DNA of 64,000 nt, taken from positions 62,001-126,000 of the forward strand of contig NZ_LAYY01000004.1 of NCBI RefSeq assembly GCF_000986785.1. Reading direction: 5' to 3'. The notes under the pieces are model-generated. The model saw only the letters and a program-made list of their open reading frames with translations. It searched no databases and was not told the origin of the DNA. Positions 32,493-41,521 of this stretch are shown piece by piece. Both the position numbers and the translations under genes were made by a program. This DNA comes from Mesobacillus campisalis. Lineage in GTDB: Bacteria; Bacillota; Bacilli; Bacillales; Cytobacillaceae. Within the stretch, counting starts at the first letter, position 1, and each line of letters starts with the position of its first letter.

Positions 32493-33350
32493 ATGACAAT
32501 CTGGAATGACCTGCACGACTTGGAATTTAAACTGTACTACCTGGACGCGGACGGAATTAAAACAAGAGTGCTCGAATCCGGTACAGGTGAGCCTCTGATC
32601 CTGCTTCATGGAACGGGGGGGCATATAGAGGCGTATGCCCGCAACATCAAAGGGCTGGCGGAACATTTCAGGGTCATATGCATCGATATGCTTGGACATG
32701 GCTATACAGACAAGCCGGACCACCCTTATGGAATCGATTTATACAGCGACCACCTGCTCGCCGTTATCAAGGCTCTGGATTTGAAGGAAGTCTACCTTTC
32801 CGGTGAATCATTGGGCGGCTGGGTGGCAGCCTGGTTCGCAGCCCATAATCCCGGCATCGCAAAGGCACTTGTGCTGAATACGCCGGGAAATGTAAACAAC
32901 AAGCCTGAAGTAATGGCGAAGTTAAAAGAGTCTACGGTTAAGGCCGTTCTTGAAGCAAACTATGAAAATGTGAAAACAAGGCTTGAGTGGCTGATGTACG
33001 ATAAGAGCCAGGTCACCGATGAATTGATAGAATCACGATACAAAATCTACACCAAGCCAGCTTATCAGGAAGCCGTTCACCATATCGTTGCCCTCCAGGA
33101 TCTTGAATTTCGCCAAAACTTCAGCTGGGATCTCTCCTGGTGCAGCAAGATCGACGTACCGACCATGCTGGCATGGACATCCCATGACCCAACTTCAACG
33201 GTTGAGGAAGCGAAACCGATCCAGGAGATGATTCCTGGCAGTGAATTGACGGTCATCAATGATGCGGGCCACTGGCCGCAATGGGAAAAGGTAGAAGAAT
33301 TCAACCAGGTGATTATTGATTTCTTTGCCAAGAAGCATGCGGTCTTATAA
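32493..33350 (+). CDS. Meta-cleavage-product hydrolase (alpha/beta hydrolase)
   Basis: The 285-residue product has PLILLHGTGGHIEAYARNI (oxyanion region) and the nucleophile elbow VYLSGESLGGWVAAWF with Ser at about residue 110. The acid follows in TSHDPTSTV, and the catalytic His in NDAGHWPQWEKVEEF. C-C bond hydrolases of this type split ring-opened ketones to 2-hydroxypenta-2,4-dienoate and an acid. AAGGAGAGAG precedes ATG 32493. It follows the dioxygenase gene in the same operon. Confidence 0.9.
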   Translation: MTIWNDLHDLEFKLYYLDADGIKTRVLESGTGEPLILLHGTGGHIEAYARNIKGLAEHFRVICIDMLGHGYTDKPDHPYGIDLYSDHLLAVIKALDLKEVYLSGESLGGWVAAWFAAHNPGIAKALVLNTPGNVNNKPEVMAKLKESTVKAVLEANYENVKTRLEWLMYDKSQVTDELIESRYKIYTKPAYQEAVHHIVALQDLEFRQNFSWDLSWCSKIDVPTMLAWTSHDPTSTVEEAKPIQEMIPGSELTVINDAGHWPQWEKVEEFNQVIIDFFAKKHAVL

Positions 33351-33374
33351 TAGAGGAATTGGATGAAAAGAATG

Positions 33375-33405
33375 GGATAGTACAGGCGTTATGCTTGTAC
33401 TATCC
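33375..33405 (+). other. Hairpin between hydrolase and hydratase genes
   Basis: GGATAGTACA and TGTACTATCC form a perfect 10-bp stem with an 11-base loop and an AT-rich, not T-only, tail. It may attenuate transcription into the hydratase gene or stabilise the upstream mRNA end. Confidence 0.6.
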
Positions 33406-33438
33406 AGTTATCTATTTTTATAGAAAAAGGTGATTTCC

Positions 33439-34227
33439 GTGAGTATACAAAGCACGAATCTGGTACAAGAAGCCTATCGGCATTTACAGGAGGCTGAGGA
33501 GGGAAGGGCTGTTTCTCCGCTGACGGAGTTGTATTCGTCCCTCACAGTGGATGAAGCCTACCAGGTTCAACTGAAAACCATTGAACAAAAAGTGAGCGAA
33601 GGACAGAGAATTGTCGGCAAGAAAATTGGCCTCACCTCTTTTGCGATGCAAAACCTGTTGGGTGTGGACCAGCCGGACTATGGACACCTGCTTGAACACA
33701 TGGAAGTGAAGAACAAAGGTGAAATTGCGCTTAATACCCTTTTCCAGCCCAAAGTCGAGGGAGAAATTGCCTTCATCCTGAAGAAGGATCTAAAAGGACC
33801 TTCGGTAACCGAACAAGAGGTATTGGAAGCAACGGATTATATTGTGCCTTCATTGGAAATTGTCGACAGCCGGATTAAGGACTGGAAGATCAAGCTGCAG
33901 GACACCATTGCAGATAACGCTTCATGCGGGCTGTATGTGTTAGGAGAGCAAAAAGTGGAACTGGAGGGTCTGGATCTCACTAAAATTGAAATGTCACTCT
34001 ACAAGAATGGCGAGCTGATTAATCAGGGAACAGGCGCTGATGTTTTGGGACATCCCGCTAAGTGTGTTGCCTGGCTGGCCAATAAGCTCTCAGACTATAG
34101 TGTGATCCTAAAAGCAGGGGAAGTTATTTTATCAGGAGCCCTGTCGGCAGCCGTTGATGCACAAAAAGGGGACAGCTTCACGGCAGAGTTCACGAAATTA
34201 GGGAAAGTGGAAGTATCATTTGGATAG
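33439..34227 (+). CDS. mhpD: 2-keto-4-pentenoate hydratase (MhpD/DmpE-like)
   Basis: The 262-residue enzyme shows IVGKKIGLTSFAMQNLLGVDQPDYG, EGEIAFILKKDLKGPSVTEQEVLEATDYIVPSLEIVDSRI, and VAWLANKLSDYSVILKAGEVILSGA, all typical of the FAH-fold hydratases acting on 2-hydroxypenta-2,4-dienoate. The product, 4-hydroxy-2-oxovalerate, is the substrate of the aldolase at 25156. The start is GTG 33439 after AAAAGGTGAT; the upstream in-frame GTG overlaps that site. A paralogue is at 47421. Confidence 0.93.
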   Translation: MSIQSTNLVQEAYRHLQEAEEGRAVSPLTELYSSLTVDEAYQVQLKTIEQKVSEGQRIVGKKIGLTSFAMQNLLGVDQPDYGHLLEHMEVKNKGEIALNTLFQPKVEGEIAFILKKDLKGPSVTEQEVLEATDYIVPSLEIVDSRIKDWKIKLQDTIADNASCGLYVLGEQKVELEGLDLTKIEMSLYKNGELINQGTGADVLGHPAKCVAWLANKLSDYSVILKAGEVILSGALSAAVDAQKGDSFTAEFTKLGKVEVSFG

Positions 34228-34249
34228 GCTCTATTATTATTCATTCATA

Positions 34250-34515
34250 AAGGTATGAGAATTATTATTAAGAGGAGAACTTCCGGTTATTGTGCGCAAG
34301 AGTACCTAAATGAGCAGAAATAAGCGGAGAAACTCCCCTTATCCTCTCAAAATAAGGCAAAAACCATAGATTTCTATACCTATAACCGGAAAAACTTCTC
34401 TTATTTTAAGGGAAATTTGGGTATTTTCCGAATTACCCGTATATTCTACCTTTATTTTTTTAATTAGAGTGAAATCAACATTCAGCTATAACAGAGAATT
34501 AGGATAAAAACTGGA
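34250..34515. repeat. Intergenic element shared with 50235-50505
   Basis: This gene-free stretch (34228-34592) contains short palindromic boxes of the form AATAAGCGGAGAAACTCCCC / TTAT and ACCGGAAAAACTTCTCTTAT. The same sequence of boxes, and GAAATCAACA / TAACAGA near the 3' end, occurs at 50235-50505. Here it precedes an MFS gene, there a hydrolase gene. It may be a duplicated leader or a dispersed repeat family. Confidence 0.6.
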
Positions 34516-34592
34516 GGGACAGAGGCTTGCAGATCATAAAGAATAGCAACAGGCTTCTGTTCCTAGTTCCGCTACTACAGGAGGTCGAATAT

Positions 34593-35894
34593 ATGAACGA
34601 AAAGGGAGCAGCGAAAAGCGCCAAAATCTCAAAGACAGCATGGATTGTCATAGCATTATTGTTTTTACTCACGGTCATCAGCAATGCCGATAAGGCGGTC
34701 ATCGGGTTTGCTTCTGTACCCATCATGAAGGAATTAGGCTTGAATGCCGAGCAATGGGGAATCATTGGCAGCGCCTTCTTCTTCTTGTATTCCATTTCAG
34801 CCATACTGGTTGGAGCCCTTGCTGACAAAATCGGCATCAAAAAGGTGATCGCTGGAATGGCAGCGGTATGGGCGATAGTCCAGTTTTCTACTGTATTTGT
34901 AAGCAGCTTTACTTATCTCCTTATTACCCGGATTATTTTGGGAGCAGGAGAAGGACCATCGTATTCCTTGGCCATGACAGCAGCATCAAGGTATCTTCCT
35001 AAAGAAAAGCTGGGAGTTGGCTTAACCCTTGTCTCGATTGGCGGTCCGCTTGGAGTGGCCGTGTCCGCACCAATCTTGATGCATCTTATTCTGAACTATG
35101 GCTGGCGCTCCGCGTTCGTTGCAACCGGAATCGTCGGGCTCATCTGGATTGCCTTCTGGCTAATGGTAGTAAAGGAGAAAAAGGAGGAGGAGCCTGCTGC
35201 AGTGAATCAAGGGCAAGCGGCCGCGGCAGCTGTTCCCGAAACAAAGTTCAAAGCAGCCTTGCTTTCGAAAAACTTCATCTTTATCGCATTCTGCGGTTTT
35301 GCTACCTACTGGTCTTTCACCATCGGACTCAACTGGCTGCCGAATTACCTGGAGAATGTCCGCAACCTAAGTGCTGAGACTCTGACGATTGTCGTTGCTC
35401 TGCCATGGATCATGATTACACTTTCGCAGCTGCTCTTTTCAAGCCTGTCCGACCGCATTTACCATAAAACGCAAAATGTGGTCAAAGGAAGGGTGTTTAT
35501 TCTTGGACCTGTAATGGCAGCAGGAGCAGCCTGCTACTTCCTCGGTACGCTCGTCAGCTCCAACATTCTTGCGATTGCCTTCCTTTCATTGGGACTGACT
35601 TTTGGCTGCATTACCCTTGTACTCGGACCCGCAATCCTGGTCGATTTGGTCGCCAAAAAACACCAGGGGAAAATCCAGGGCTGGTTCATGGCATTCACGT
35701 CCTTGGGAGGGATTGTCGGACCATACGTAACAGGCATGCTGGTTGAAAACTCAGCCACCGCAGCGGCAGGATTCCACCTATCCTTCCAGGTATGCGCTCT
35801 GATGCTTCTCATCTTCGGGGGACTCGTATGGCTGGGAGTACGCCCAAAAAACGCCGAACAAAGCACCAGCGTTCTGGTTACCAAAGAAGCATAG
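34593..35894 (+). CDS. MFS transporter, ACS (anion:cation symporter) type
   Basis: The 433-residue protein has 12 predicted membrane segments with MFS signatures: NADKAVIGFASVPIMKELGL at helix 1, LVGALADKIGIKKVI between helices 2 and 3, and RIILGAGEGPSYSLAMTAASR at helix 4. The ACS family imports organic anions, including aromatic acids. ATG 34593 has a perfect AGGAGGT site; the longer frame reaches further upstream without one. Placement after the hydratase suggests uptake of the pathway substrate or an intermediate. Confidence 0.9.
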   Translation: MNEKGAAKSAKISKTAWIVIALLFLLTVISNADKAVIGFASVPIMKELGLNAEQWGIIGSAFFFLYSISAILVGALADKIGIKKVIAGMAAVWAIVQFSTVFVSSFTYLLITRIILGAGEGPSYSLAMTAASRYLPKEKLGVGLTLVSIGGPLGVAVSAPILMHLILNYGWRSAFVATGIVGLIWIAFWLMVVKEKKEEEPAAVNQGQAAAAAVPETKFKAALLSKNFIFIAFCGFATYWSFTIGLNWLPNYLENVRNLSAETLTIVVALPWIMITLSQLLFSSLSDRIYHKTQNVVKGRVFILGPVMAAGAACYFLGTLVSSNILAIAFLSLGLTFGCITLVLGPAILVDLVAKKHQGKIQGWFMAFTSLGGIVGPYVTGMLVENSATAAAGFHLSFQVCALMLLIFGGLVWLGVRPKNAEQSTSVLVTKEA

Positions 35895-35925
35895 GGACGG
35901 TTCTCGTGCATCACTAAGGCAGAGT
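35894..35925. repeat. GGGACGGTTCT element after MFS gene
   Basis: GGGACGGTTCTCGTGCATCA begins at the last base of the stop codon of the preceding gene. It is one arm of the dispersed repeat seen complete at 15407. A possibly related TTCTCGTGCCTCACT half-element lies at 36535-36550. Confidence 0.6.
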
Positions 35926-36001
35926 TAACAAAAAAATGAATGCGGTTTCACAATTCCTTGGATGCCTTCAAGGTTCAAGACGCTAAAAATCTAAATCGAA
36001 A

Positions 36002-36040
36002 AAAACAAAAAGAGACACTGTGCATGTCTCTTTTTGTTTT
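36002..36040. terminator. Bidirectional terminator
   Basis: AAAACAAAAAGAGACA and TGTCTCTTTTTGTTTT form a perfect 16-bp stem with a 7-base loop. It separates the MFS gene from the convergent small hypothetical gene. Confidence 0.88.
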
Positions 36041-36042
36041 TA

Positions 36043-36354
36043 TCACATCTCGTCATGTGAAATGATTCTAAATTGCAGCTCTTTATCAGCATTCAATGAA
36101 CCTACTACTATTTGATTATCTTCCGTAATCGTTATGTATCGGAATAAGTCACCGCCGAAAACCAGTAAATCTGGGTTGCTTTGGGTATTTTCCATTTTCG
36201 CAAAAACATCTTCTGTGTACTCAAGGAGGTTAAAATCCTCTGAACCTTTGGCTGAACAGCCTTTCCAGGTGAACAGAAAGTTTTTTAGCGAGATTTTTTC
36301 AATTTCCGATAATTGTTTTTTAAAACGCACCTTATCCACTGTTATGGTTTGCAT
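36043..36354 (-). CDS. Hypothetical protein of 103 residues
   Basis: The product MQTITVDKVRFKKQLSEIEK continues with FLFTWKGCSAKGSEDFNLLEY and LLVFGGDLFRYITITEDNQIVVGSL. I do not recognise a family. It has no signal or membrane segment. GAAGGAGTG precedes ATG 36354, and it is the only minus-strand gene in the catabolic island, so it may predate the island or belong to an insertion between modules. Confidence 0.65.
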   Translation of the reverse strand: MQTITVDKVRFKKQLSEIEKISLKNFLFTWKGCSAKGSEDFNLLEYTEDVFAKMENTQSNPDLLVFGGDLFRYITITEDNQIVVGSLNADKELQFRIISHDEM

Positions 36355-36746
36355 TTGGTTTCACTCCTTCATAAGTATTCATTGTATAGATAGAGGTTCA
36401 CAGGTTCAACGCTATTCCCGTATCATTCTTTTTACAATTTAGTTACTAAACAAGCAAAGGAATGGTACTCTGGAATCTTTCATAAGAGAAGACTTCATAC
36501 CCTTATCATTATACTTTCAGGTAGTAAAAGGGCTTTTCTCGTGCCTCACTCGAAGCCCTGAAATGCAGGATGAATGAAGCCTTTTATTTTAACAAAAAAA
36601 CCATGGTTAGAATAGGGGGAAAATTTACTGAAAATTAAAAAAATACAAAGAAAGTTTCATATTGTTTGAGTACATTGCCGCGTGTATATTTTAAATTAGC
36701 ACTTCTGCCCAAAATGACTAACCATAAAAAGGAGGAATTTCGGAAG
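36355..36746. other. Intergenic region upstream of the sulfatase module
   Basis: These 392 bases contain the promoter area of the minus-strand gene and of the lactonase-like gene. AGGGCTT...AAGCCCT (about 36528-36560), interrupted by the repeat half-element, can form a stem. No strong -35/-10 pair was found for the 36747 gene. Confidence 0.4.
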
Positions 36747-37715
36747 GTGAGAAAACGGAGTTTAGTAATAGCAGTATTGTTTGCGCTGTTTTTTGTAACC
36801 GCTACCATTGCAGGGGCCAAAGCATTGTATGAAACAAAATCTGTGCCAAAAGGGGAACGGCACAACATCAAGGAGATCATTCCAGCTAAAGCGAAATGGG
36901 AAAAGGTTGTGACTGGCAACGGGGGATTTATGGAAGGAATCAACTTCGACCGGAAAGGAAACATCTGGATGGTCAGCCCAATGACGGGCGAGCTTTTGAC
37001 GGTCAAAAATGGCAAGGTGGTAAGTGTCGCCAACTATAAGGGACCTGTCGGGGCAAAATTCCACAAAGACGGCCGTCTCTTCATGACAGACCTTTCAGGC
37101 GTGATCCAGGCATATGACCCGGCAACCGGAAAGAGTTCAATCATCGTGGATTCCTACAAGGGCAAACCATTAAACGGGTTGAATGACCTGGTATTTGATA
37201 AGGATGGCGGCTTGTATTTTACCGAGCCAATGGGTTCGAGTGCCACCCATCCAGTTGGCCGTGTATTCTACCTGCCTCCAAACAGCAAGGAACCGGTATT
37301 ATTCGCAGAGAATATTGCTTATCCGAATGGGGTCGCAATATCCGCCGACGGGCTGAGAGTGTATATTTCTGAATTCGGCAAAAACAGGGTCCTCTCTGTC
37401 CCTGCCAAAAATGCCCCGCCTTCACCAGAAACTCCATTTGTCTTCGGACAATATGAGGGAGGAATCGGGCCAGATGGACTGGCTGTCGATACAGAAGGAA
37501 ATTTATATATAGCCCATTTCCAGGCCGGGGAAATCATTGTTCAGGATGCCAGCGGATTTAAATATGGAATCATCCGTTTGCCTGAAGGTGCCGGAACTTT
37601 CACGACGAATCTGGCGTTTCATGATGGCTACCTGTATATTACTGAATCCTCCAAAAACGAGGTTTGGCGAATCCCTGTTAACAAGAAAGGCTTAACACCA
37701 TACGGGCTGCAATAA
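36747..37715 (+). CDS. SMP-30/gluconolactonase-like beta-propeller protein, membrane-anchored or secreted
   Basis: The 322-residue product has a hydrophobic N-terminus (RSLVIAVLFALFFVTATIAG, about residues 4-24). It continues with propeller blades showing MEGINFDRKGNIWMVSPMTG, LNGLNDLVFDKDGGLYFTEP, YPNGVAISADGLRVYISE and GPDGLAVDTEGNLYIAHF, the usual SMP-30 pattern with metal-binding Glu/Asn/Asp. Lactone or ester hydrolysis outside the cell is plausible. GTG 36747 is used because AAGGAGG lies 11 bases upstream. It starts the module 36747-42778 with a transporter and a sulfatase. Confidence 0.85.
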   Translation: MRKRSLVIAVLFALFFVTATIAGAKALYETKSVPKGERHNIKEIIPAKAKWEKVVTGNGGFMEGINFDRKGNIWMVSPMTGELLTVKNGKVVSVANYKGPVGAKFHKDGRLFMTDLSGVIQAYDPATGKSSIIVDSYKGKPLNGLNDLVFDKDGGLYFTEPMGSSATHPVGRVFYLPPNSKEPVLFAENIAYPNGVAISADGLRVYISEFGKNRVLSVPAKNAPPSPETPFVFGQYEGGIGPDGLAVDTEGNLYIAHFQAGEIIVQDASGFKYGIIRLPEGAGTFTTNLAFHDGYLYITESSKNEVWRIPVNKKGLTPYGLQ

Positions 37716-37781
37716 CTTTTCAACTGCCAAGGCTGCGTGTGTTCTTTGTAATGAAAGATTTGGGATGAGGGGGAGCAAAGA

Positions 37782-38984
37782 ATGCAAAGAAGTATCGGGA
37801 AAAAAATGCTTATGTTTCTTGTCGTGATTATCGCTTTTCAGGATGTGGCCGCTGGTGTGGCTGGTTCGATTATGGCCGACATCATCAAGGCGTATCCGGA
37901 TTATGATCCGACCATTGTCATGCTCGTCGCTACTTTTCCGGGGTTGATTCAGATTGTGCCCGCTCTTTTCTACGGGAAACTAACGAAGAAATTCAAAAAA
38001 AGGACGCTTTTATTTACCGGTTTAACATTGTTCATAATCGGCGGAACGCTCCCGGCTTTCATCGACAGCCTCCCGCTGATCATTGCCATGAGGGGGATAC
38101 TTGGACTGGGTGTCGGAATCACCATGCCATTATCTGTTGATATTATCACCGACTTCTTTGAAGGCAGGGAAAAAGATTTCCTGATTGGGTTTGGAACCTC
38201 CACAGTTGCCTGTATCGGAGCGATCTTCTTCCAGCTTGTCGGCGGAATCCTGGCTGACGCCTATGGCTGGCAATATGGTTTCCTAACCTACCTGTTTCCT
38301 TTGTGGATCCTTGCCGTTACCTTTCTTTATCTTCCTGAACCGGAAAAGAAAGTGCAGGCACAAACCCAGGACACTGAAGGGGAGAAGAAGCTTAAACTCC
38401 CTAAGGCCGTGTATTGGACCTGTTTGGGCCAGGTGATTTATTCCGGTTTGATTTTTGGGTATGTCACAAATATTTCAGTTGTGATCCAGAGTGATAATCT
38501 TGGAAGTGCCACGGAAGCCGGAATGGCGATTTCGGTGTTTACTTTTGGAACGCTGCTGGCCGGGTTTGTGTTTGGCCGGGTAAAGCATATGCTGCCGAAT
38601 ATGTTCCTGCCTGTAGGGATTGGATTCACCGCACTTGGTATGGCCATCTGCTATTTCTCACCAAGCCTCACTTTGATCTTCATTGGCAGCATCATAGGCG
38701 GAGCCGGTATGGGAATTGGCCTTCCCGGCGTATTTGCCAGGGTATCCGATCTGGCGCCTGCCGGGATTACCTCTGTAGGGGTAGGGCTGGTCGTTGCCAG
38801 CCAGGGGATCGGCGGAATTACAGGACCTTTCGCTTTCCAGGTTGTACAGAACATCTTCAACCAGGGAATCGGCCGTTTCCCATTAGCTGTTAGTGCAACC
38901 GGTCTGGTTCTACTTGCAATCGTTTGGGCGCTAACTGCGAGTAAATCACCAAATAAGAATTTGGAAGTTACTTTAAACCAGTAA
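37782..38984 (+). CDS. MFS transporter
   Basis: The 400-residue protein has about 12 hydrophobic segments and MFS-type loops such as YGKLTKKFKKRTLLFTGL (helix 2-3) and RGILGLGVGITMPLSVDIITDFF (helix 4). It probably moves a small organic compound released by the neighbouring lactonase or sulfatase. GAGGGGGAG precedes ATG 37782. It differs from the ACS-type MFS proteins at 34593 and 52575. Confidence 0.9.
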   Translation: MQRSIGKKMLMFLVVIIAFQDVAAGVAGSIMADIIKAYPDYDPTIVMLVATFPGLIQIVPALFYGKLTKKFKKRTLLFTGLTLFIIGGTLPAFIDSLPLIIAMRGILGLGVGITMPLSVDIITDFFEGREKDFLIGFGTSTVACIGAIFFQLVGGILADAYGWQYGFLTYLFPLWILAVTFLYLPEPEKKVQAQTQDTEGEKKLKLPKAVYWTCLGQVIYSGLIFGYVTNISVVIQSDNLGSATEAGMAISVFTFGTLLAGFVFGRVKHMLPNMFLPVGIGFTALGMAICYFSPSLTLIFIGSIIGGAGMGIGLPGVFARVSDLAPAGITSVGVGLVVASQGIGGITGPFAFQVVQNIFNQGIGRFPLAVSATGLVLLAIVWALTASKSPNKNLEVTLNQ

Positions 38985-39022
38985 GAGGAAGCCCCGTTCA
39001 GTTCTTTGCTAAATAGCCATCC

Positions 39023-39058
39023 GCTAAAAAGCTAAATTTTCCAGTTTAGCTTTTTAGC
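39023..39058 (+). terminator. Terminator or hairpin between MFS and sulfatase genes
   Basis: GCTAAAAAGCTAAA and TTTAGCTTTTTAGC form a perfect 14-bp stem with an 8-base loop. It lacks a long T-run beyond the stem but contains one in the 3' arm. The sulfatase may therefore have its own promoter. Confidence 0.7.
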
Positions 39059-39122
39059 ATGTCCAGAAGCATGCAGAACAATCGGAAGGGGTCCTTTTCA
39101 TACTGTTAAAGGAGGAAGAAAA

Positions 39123-41429
39123 GTGGAAAAAGACTTAAAAGTACTAAGGAAGTCCCCATTTCATCAACTAACCATTTTTGCTTCAGCGCTTGCTTTGTTA
39201 TCAGGCTGTTCCTATAAAAACTTCAGCGGTCCGGAGATCAAAGCGGAAGCCGCACAGAATAAGGAAGCCAAAGAAAACGACCGTTCTGCTGGAGAAGACA
39301 CAGAAAAGCCGAATATCGTATACATTGTCCTGGACGATTCAGGATTTTCAGACCTTGCCAGCTATGGTTCGGAAATGAAAACACCGAATTTGGATAAATT
39401 GGCGGAAAATGGCCTCCGATACAATAATTCGCATGTTACACCTGTGTGCTCACCCACACGTGCTGCCTTATTGACCGGAAGAAATCCTCATTCTGCAGGT
39501 ATGGCGACCGTAGCCAACTTTGACATGGGTCCGGAATATCCAAACAAACGTGGACGAATCAAACCGGAAGCAGGAACCGTGGCTGAAGTACTAAAGGAGA
39601 ATGGCTATAATACATATGCCCTCGGCAAATGGCATTTAGCTCCATCCCATCAGGCGACACCTGCTGGCCCATATGAAAATTGGCCGCTTGCGAAAGGGTT
39701 TGACCGTTTCTACGGCTTTCTGGAGGATTCGAGTGACCAGTATAAGCCAGAACTCGTTCAGGACAATAGTTTTATTGAAACACCTGATGATGAAAACTAC
39801 CATTTTTCAGAAGACCTAGTTGACCAGGCAAATCAGTATGTGACCGACCATGCTTCGGTGAATCCGGATAAACCATTCTTTATGTATTTAGCCTTTGGTG
39901 CCCAGCATCAGCCGGTACAGGTGCCAAAAAAGTATATCGACATGTATAAGGGAGTATATGACAAAGGCTGGGATGAAATCAGAAAGGAACGATTTGAAAG
40001 ACAAAAAGAACTTGGAATCATTCCGGAAAATACTGGGCTGCCCCCATTAAATCCGGGAGTAAAACCATGGGACCAGCTAACAAAAGAGGAGAAAAATGCA
40101 TTTATCCGGTTCCAGGAAACCTATGCCGGCTTCATGACACATACGGATGAACAAATCGGGCGACTGATTGACAATTTGGAGAGGGTCGGTGAACTGGAAG
40201 ATACGATGATCGTGTTTCTGTCCGATAATGGTGCGAGTTCGATGGGCAAAGATACAGGTTCCATCAATCACACATTAGCCTACAACGATATCAAAGAAAG
40301 CTTGGATGATATTGCAAAAAACACAAAATATATCGGGAGTGACAAAACAAAAGCGGAATTCCCGCAAGGCTGGGCCCAAGTAAGCGGCACACCATACAGA
40401 TTGTACAAATCAACCATGTACAATGCAGGAATTAAAAGCCCGCTGATTGTCTATTATCCAAAAGGCATGAAAGAGGAAGCAAGGGGAGAGGTGCGGAGCC
40501 AGTTTGTCCATGCCATTGACGTTACCCCAACCGTTTATGAGCTGGCGGGAATAAAGCTTCCGACGGAAATAAAAGGTGTGGAGCAAATGCCGCTTCACGG
40601 TGAGAGCTTCGCCGACACGTTTAACGATGGTGGGGCAGAAACCAGAAAGACACAATTCTTTGAGAATAATGGCCAGCGGGCCATTTATCACGACGGATGG
40701 AAGGCGATTGGCCTCCATAGCCCGGCCCAGGGCCAGGATTTCACCCTCGACAAATGGGAACTGTACCATGTAGCAGAGGATGCCTCCGAAACAAAAGACC
40801 TTGCTGGGGCACAACCGGAGAAATTAAAGGAACTGCAGGACTTGTTTGAAGAGGAAGCAGGGAAATACAACGTATTCCCAATGTCCTTCATCATGGGCGA
40901 CGGCTTCTTGTCCATCCCAAAAGATTCATTGAGGGCAAAAAATTCCTTTACCTTCTATCAGGGCATGTCGCGTTTGCCTGAAGGAGCATCCCCATTCCTG
41001 ATTAACAGGTCATACTCGATTACGGTTCCCATCAAGCGGGACAAAAAGGATGAAGGAGTGTTATTGGCATTAGGAAGCACGGAAAGCGGATATACGCTTT
41101 ATATCAAAAATAACAGGCTGGTGTATGAATACAACCGCGGAAATAAAGTGTATAAAATCGAATCCAGGCAAAAGGTTCCTTCAGGTCCTTCCACCATTAC
41201 GTACAAGTTCGACCATACTGGGCAGCATAAGGGAACTGGAACTCTCTATCTCAATGGGGAAAAAGTGGGTGAGGCCGCCATTGAGGAAACCCATAAATTC
41301 AAACTCAGCTTTGAAGGGCTCGATATCGGCAAAGATTCAAATTATCCGGTGAGCCCGGCCTACGTAAAACAAAGAGACTTTGAATTTACCGGGGAGATAG
41401 AGAAAGTAGTCTATCAAATACAACAATAG
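39123..41429 (+). CDS. Lipoprotein sulfatase (Cys-type, formylglycine-dependent)
   Basis: The 768-residue sulfatase has a lipobox (ALLSGC, lipidated Cys29), metal-binding DD71-72 in VLDDSGFSD, and the sulfatase signature C109-S-P-T-R-AALLTGR, in which Cys is converted to formylglycine. Later come ALGKWHLAP and FLSDNGASS, also typical. About 160 residues at the C-terminus form an extra beta-rich domain. It should hydrolyse sulfate esters at the outer face of the membrane; aryl sulfate is a fair guess from context. GTG 39123 follows AGGAGGAAG. The next gene is a maturase. Confidence 0.93.
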   Translation: MEKDLKVLRKSPFHQLTIFASALALLSGCSYKNFSGPEIKAEAAQNKEAKENDRSAGEDTEKPNIVYIVLDDSGFSDLASYGSEMKTPNLDKLAENGLRYNNSHVTPVCSPTRAALLTGRNPHSAGMATVANFDMGPEYPNKRGRIKPEAGTVAEVLKENGYNTYALGKWHLAPSHQATPAGPYENWPLAKGFDRFYGFLEDSSDQYKPELVQDNSFIETPDDENYHFSEDLVDQANQYVTDHASVNPDKPFFMYLAFGAQHQPVQVPKKYIDMYKGVYDKGWDEIRKERFERQKELGIIPENTGLPPLNPGVKPWDQLTKEEKNAFIRFQETYAGFMTHTDEQIGRLIDNLERVGELEDTMIVFLSDNGASSMGKDTGSINHTLAYNDIKESLDDIAKNTKYIGSDKTKAEFPQGWAQVSGTPYRLYKSTMYNAGIKSPLIVYYPKGMKEEARGEVRSQFVHAIDVTPTVYELAGIKLPTEIKGVEQMPLHGESFADTFNDGGAETRKTQFFENNGQRAIYHDGWKAIGLHSPAQGQDFTLDKWELYHVAEDASETKDLAGAQPEKLKELQDLFEEEAGKYNVFPMSFIMGDGFLSIPKDSLRAKNSFTFYQGMSRLPEGASPFLINRSYSITVPIKRDKKDEGVLLALGSTESGYTLYIKNNRLVYEYNRGNKVYKIESRQKVPSGPSTITYKFDHTGQHKGTGTLYLNGEKVGEAAIEETHKFKLSFEGLDIGKDSNYPVSPAYVKQRDFEFTGEIEKVVYQIQQ

Positions 41430-41521
41430 AAGTATAAACATAACAAATCAAAAGGAGTGGAAGCCGGTGAATCACCATTTTGTCACTGGCTTCTCCATTC
41501 CTTCCAAGAAGGGAAGATGAC

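Noticed and set aside
41467-41520. 17-codon leader peptide before the sulfatase maturase
   Set aside because: A GTG with an AGGAGTGG site opens a short frame that ends at the maturase start, but the peptide has no recognisable feature and it may simply be the mis-set ribosome site of the maturase.
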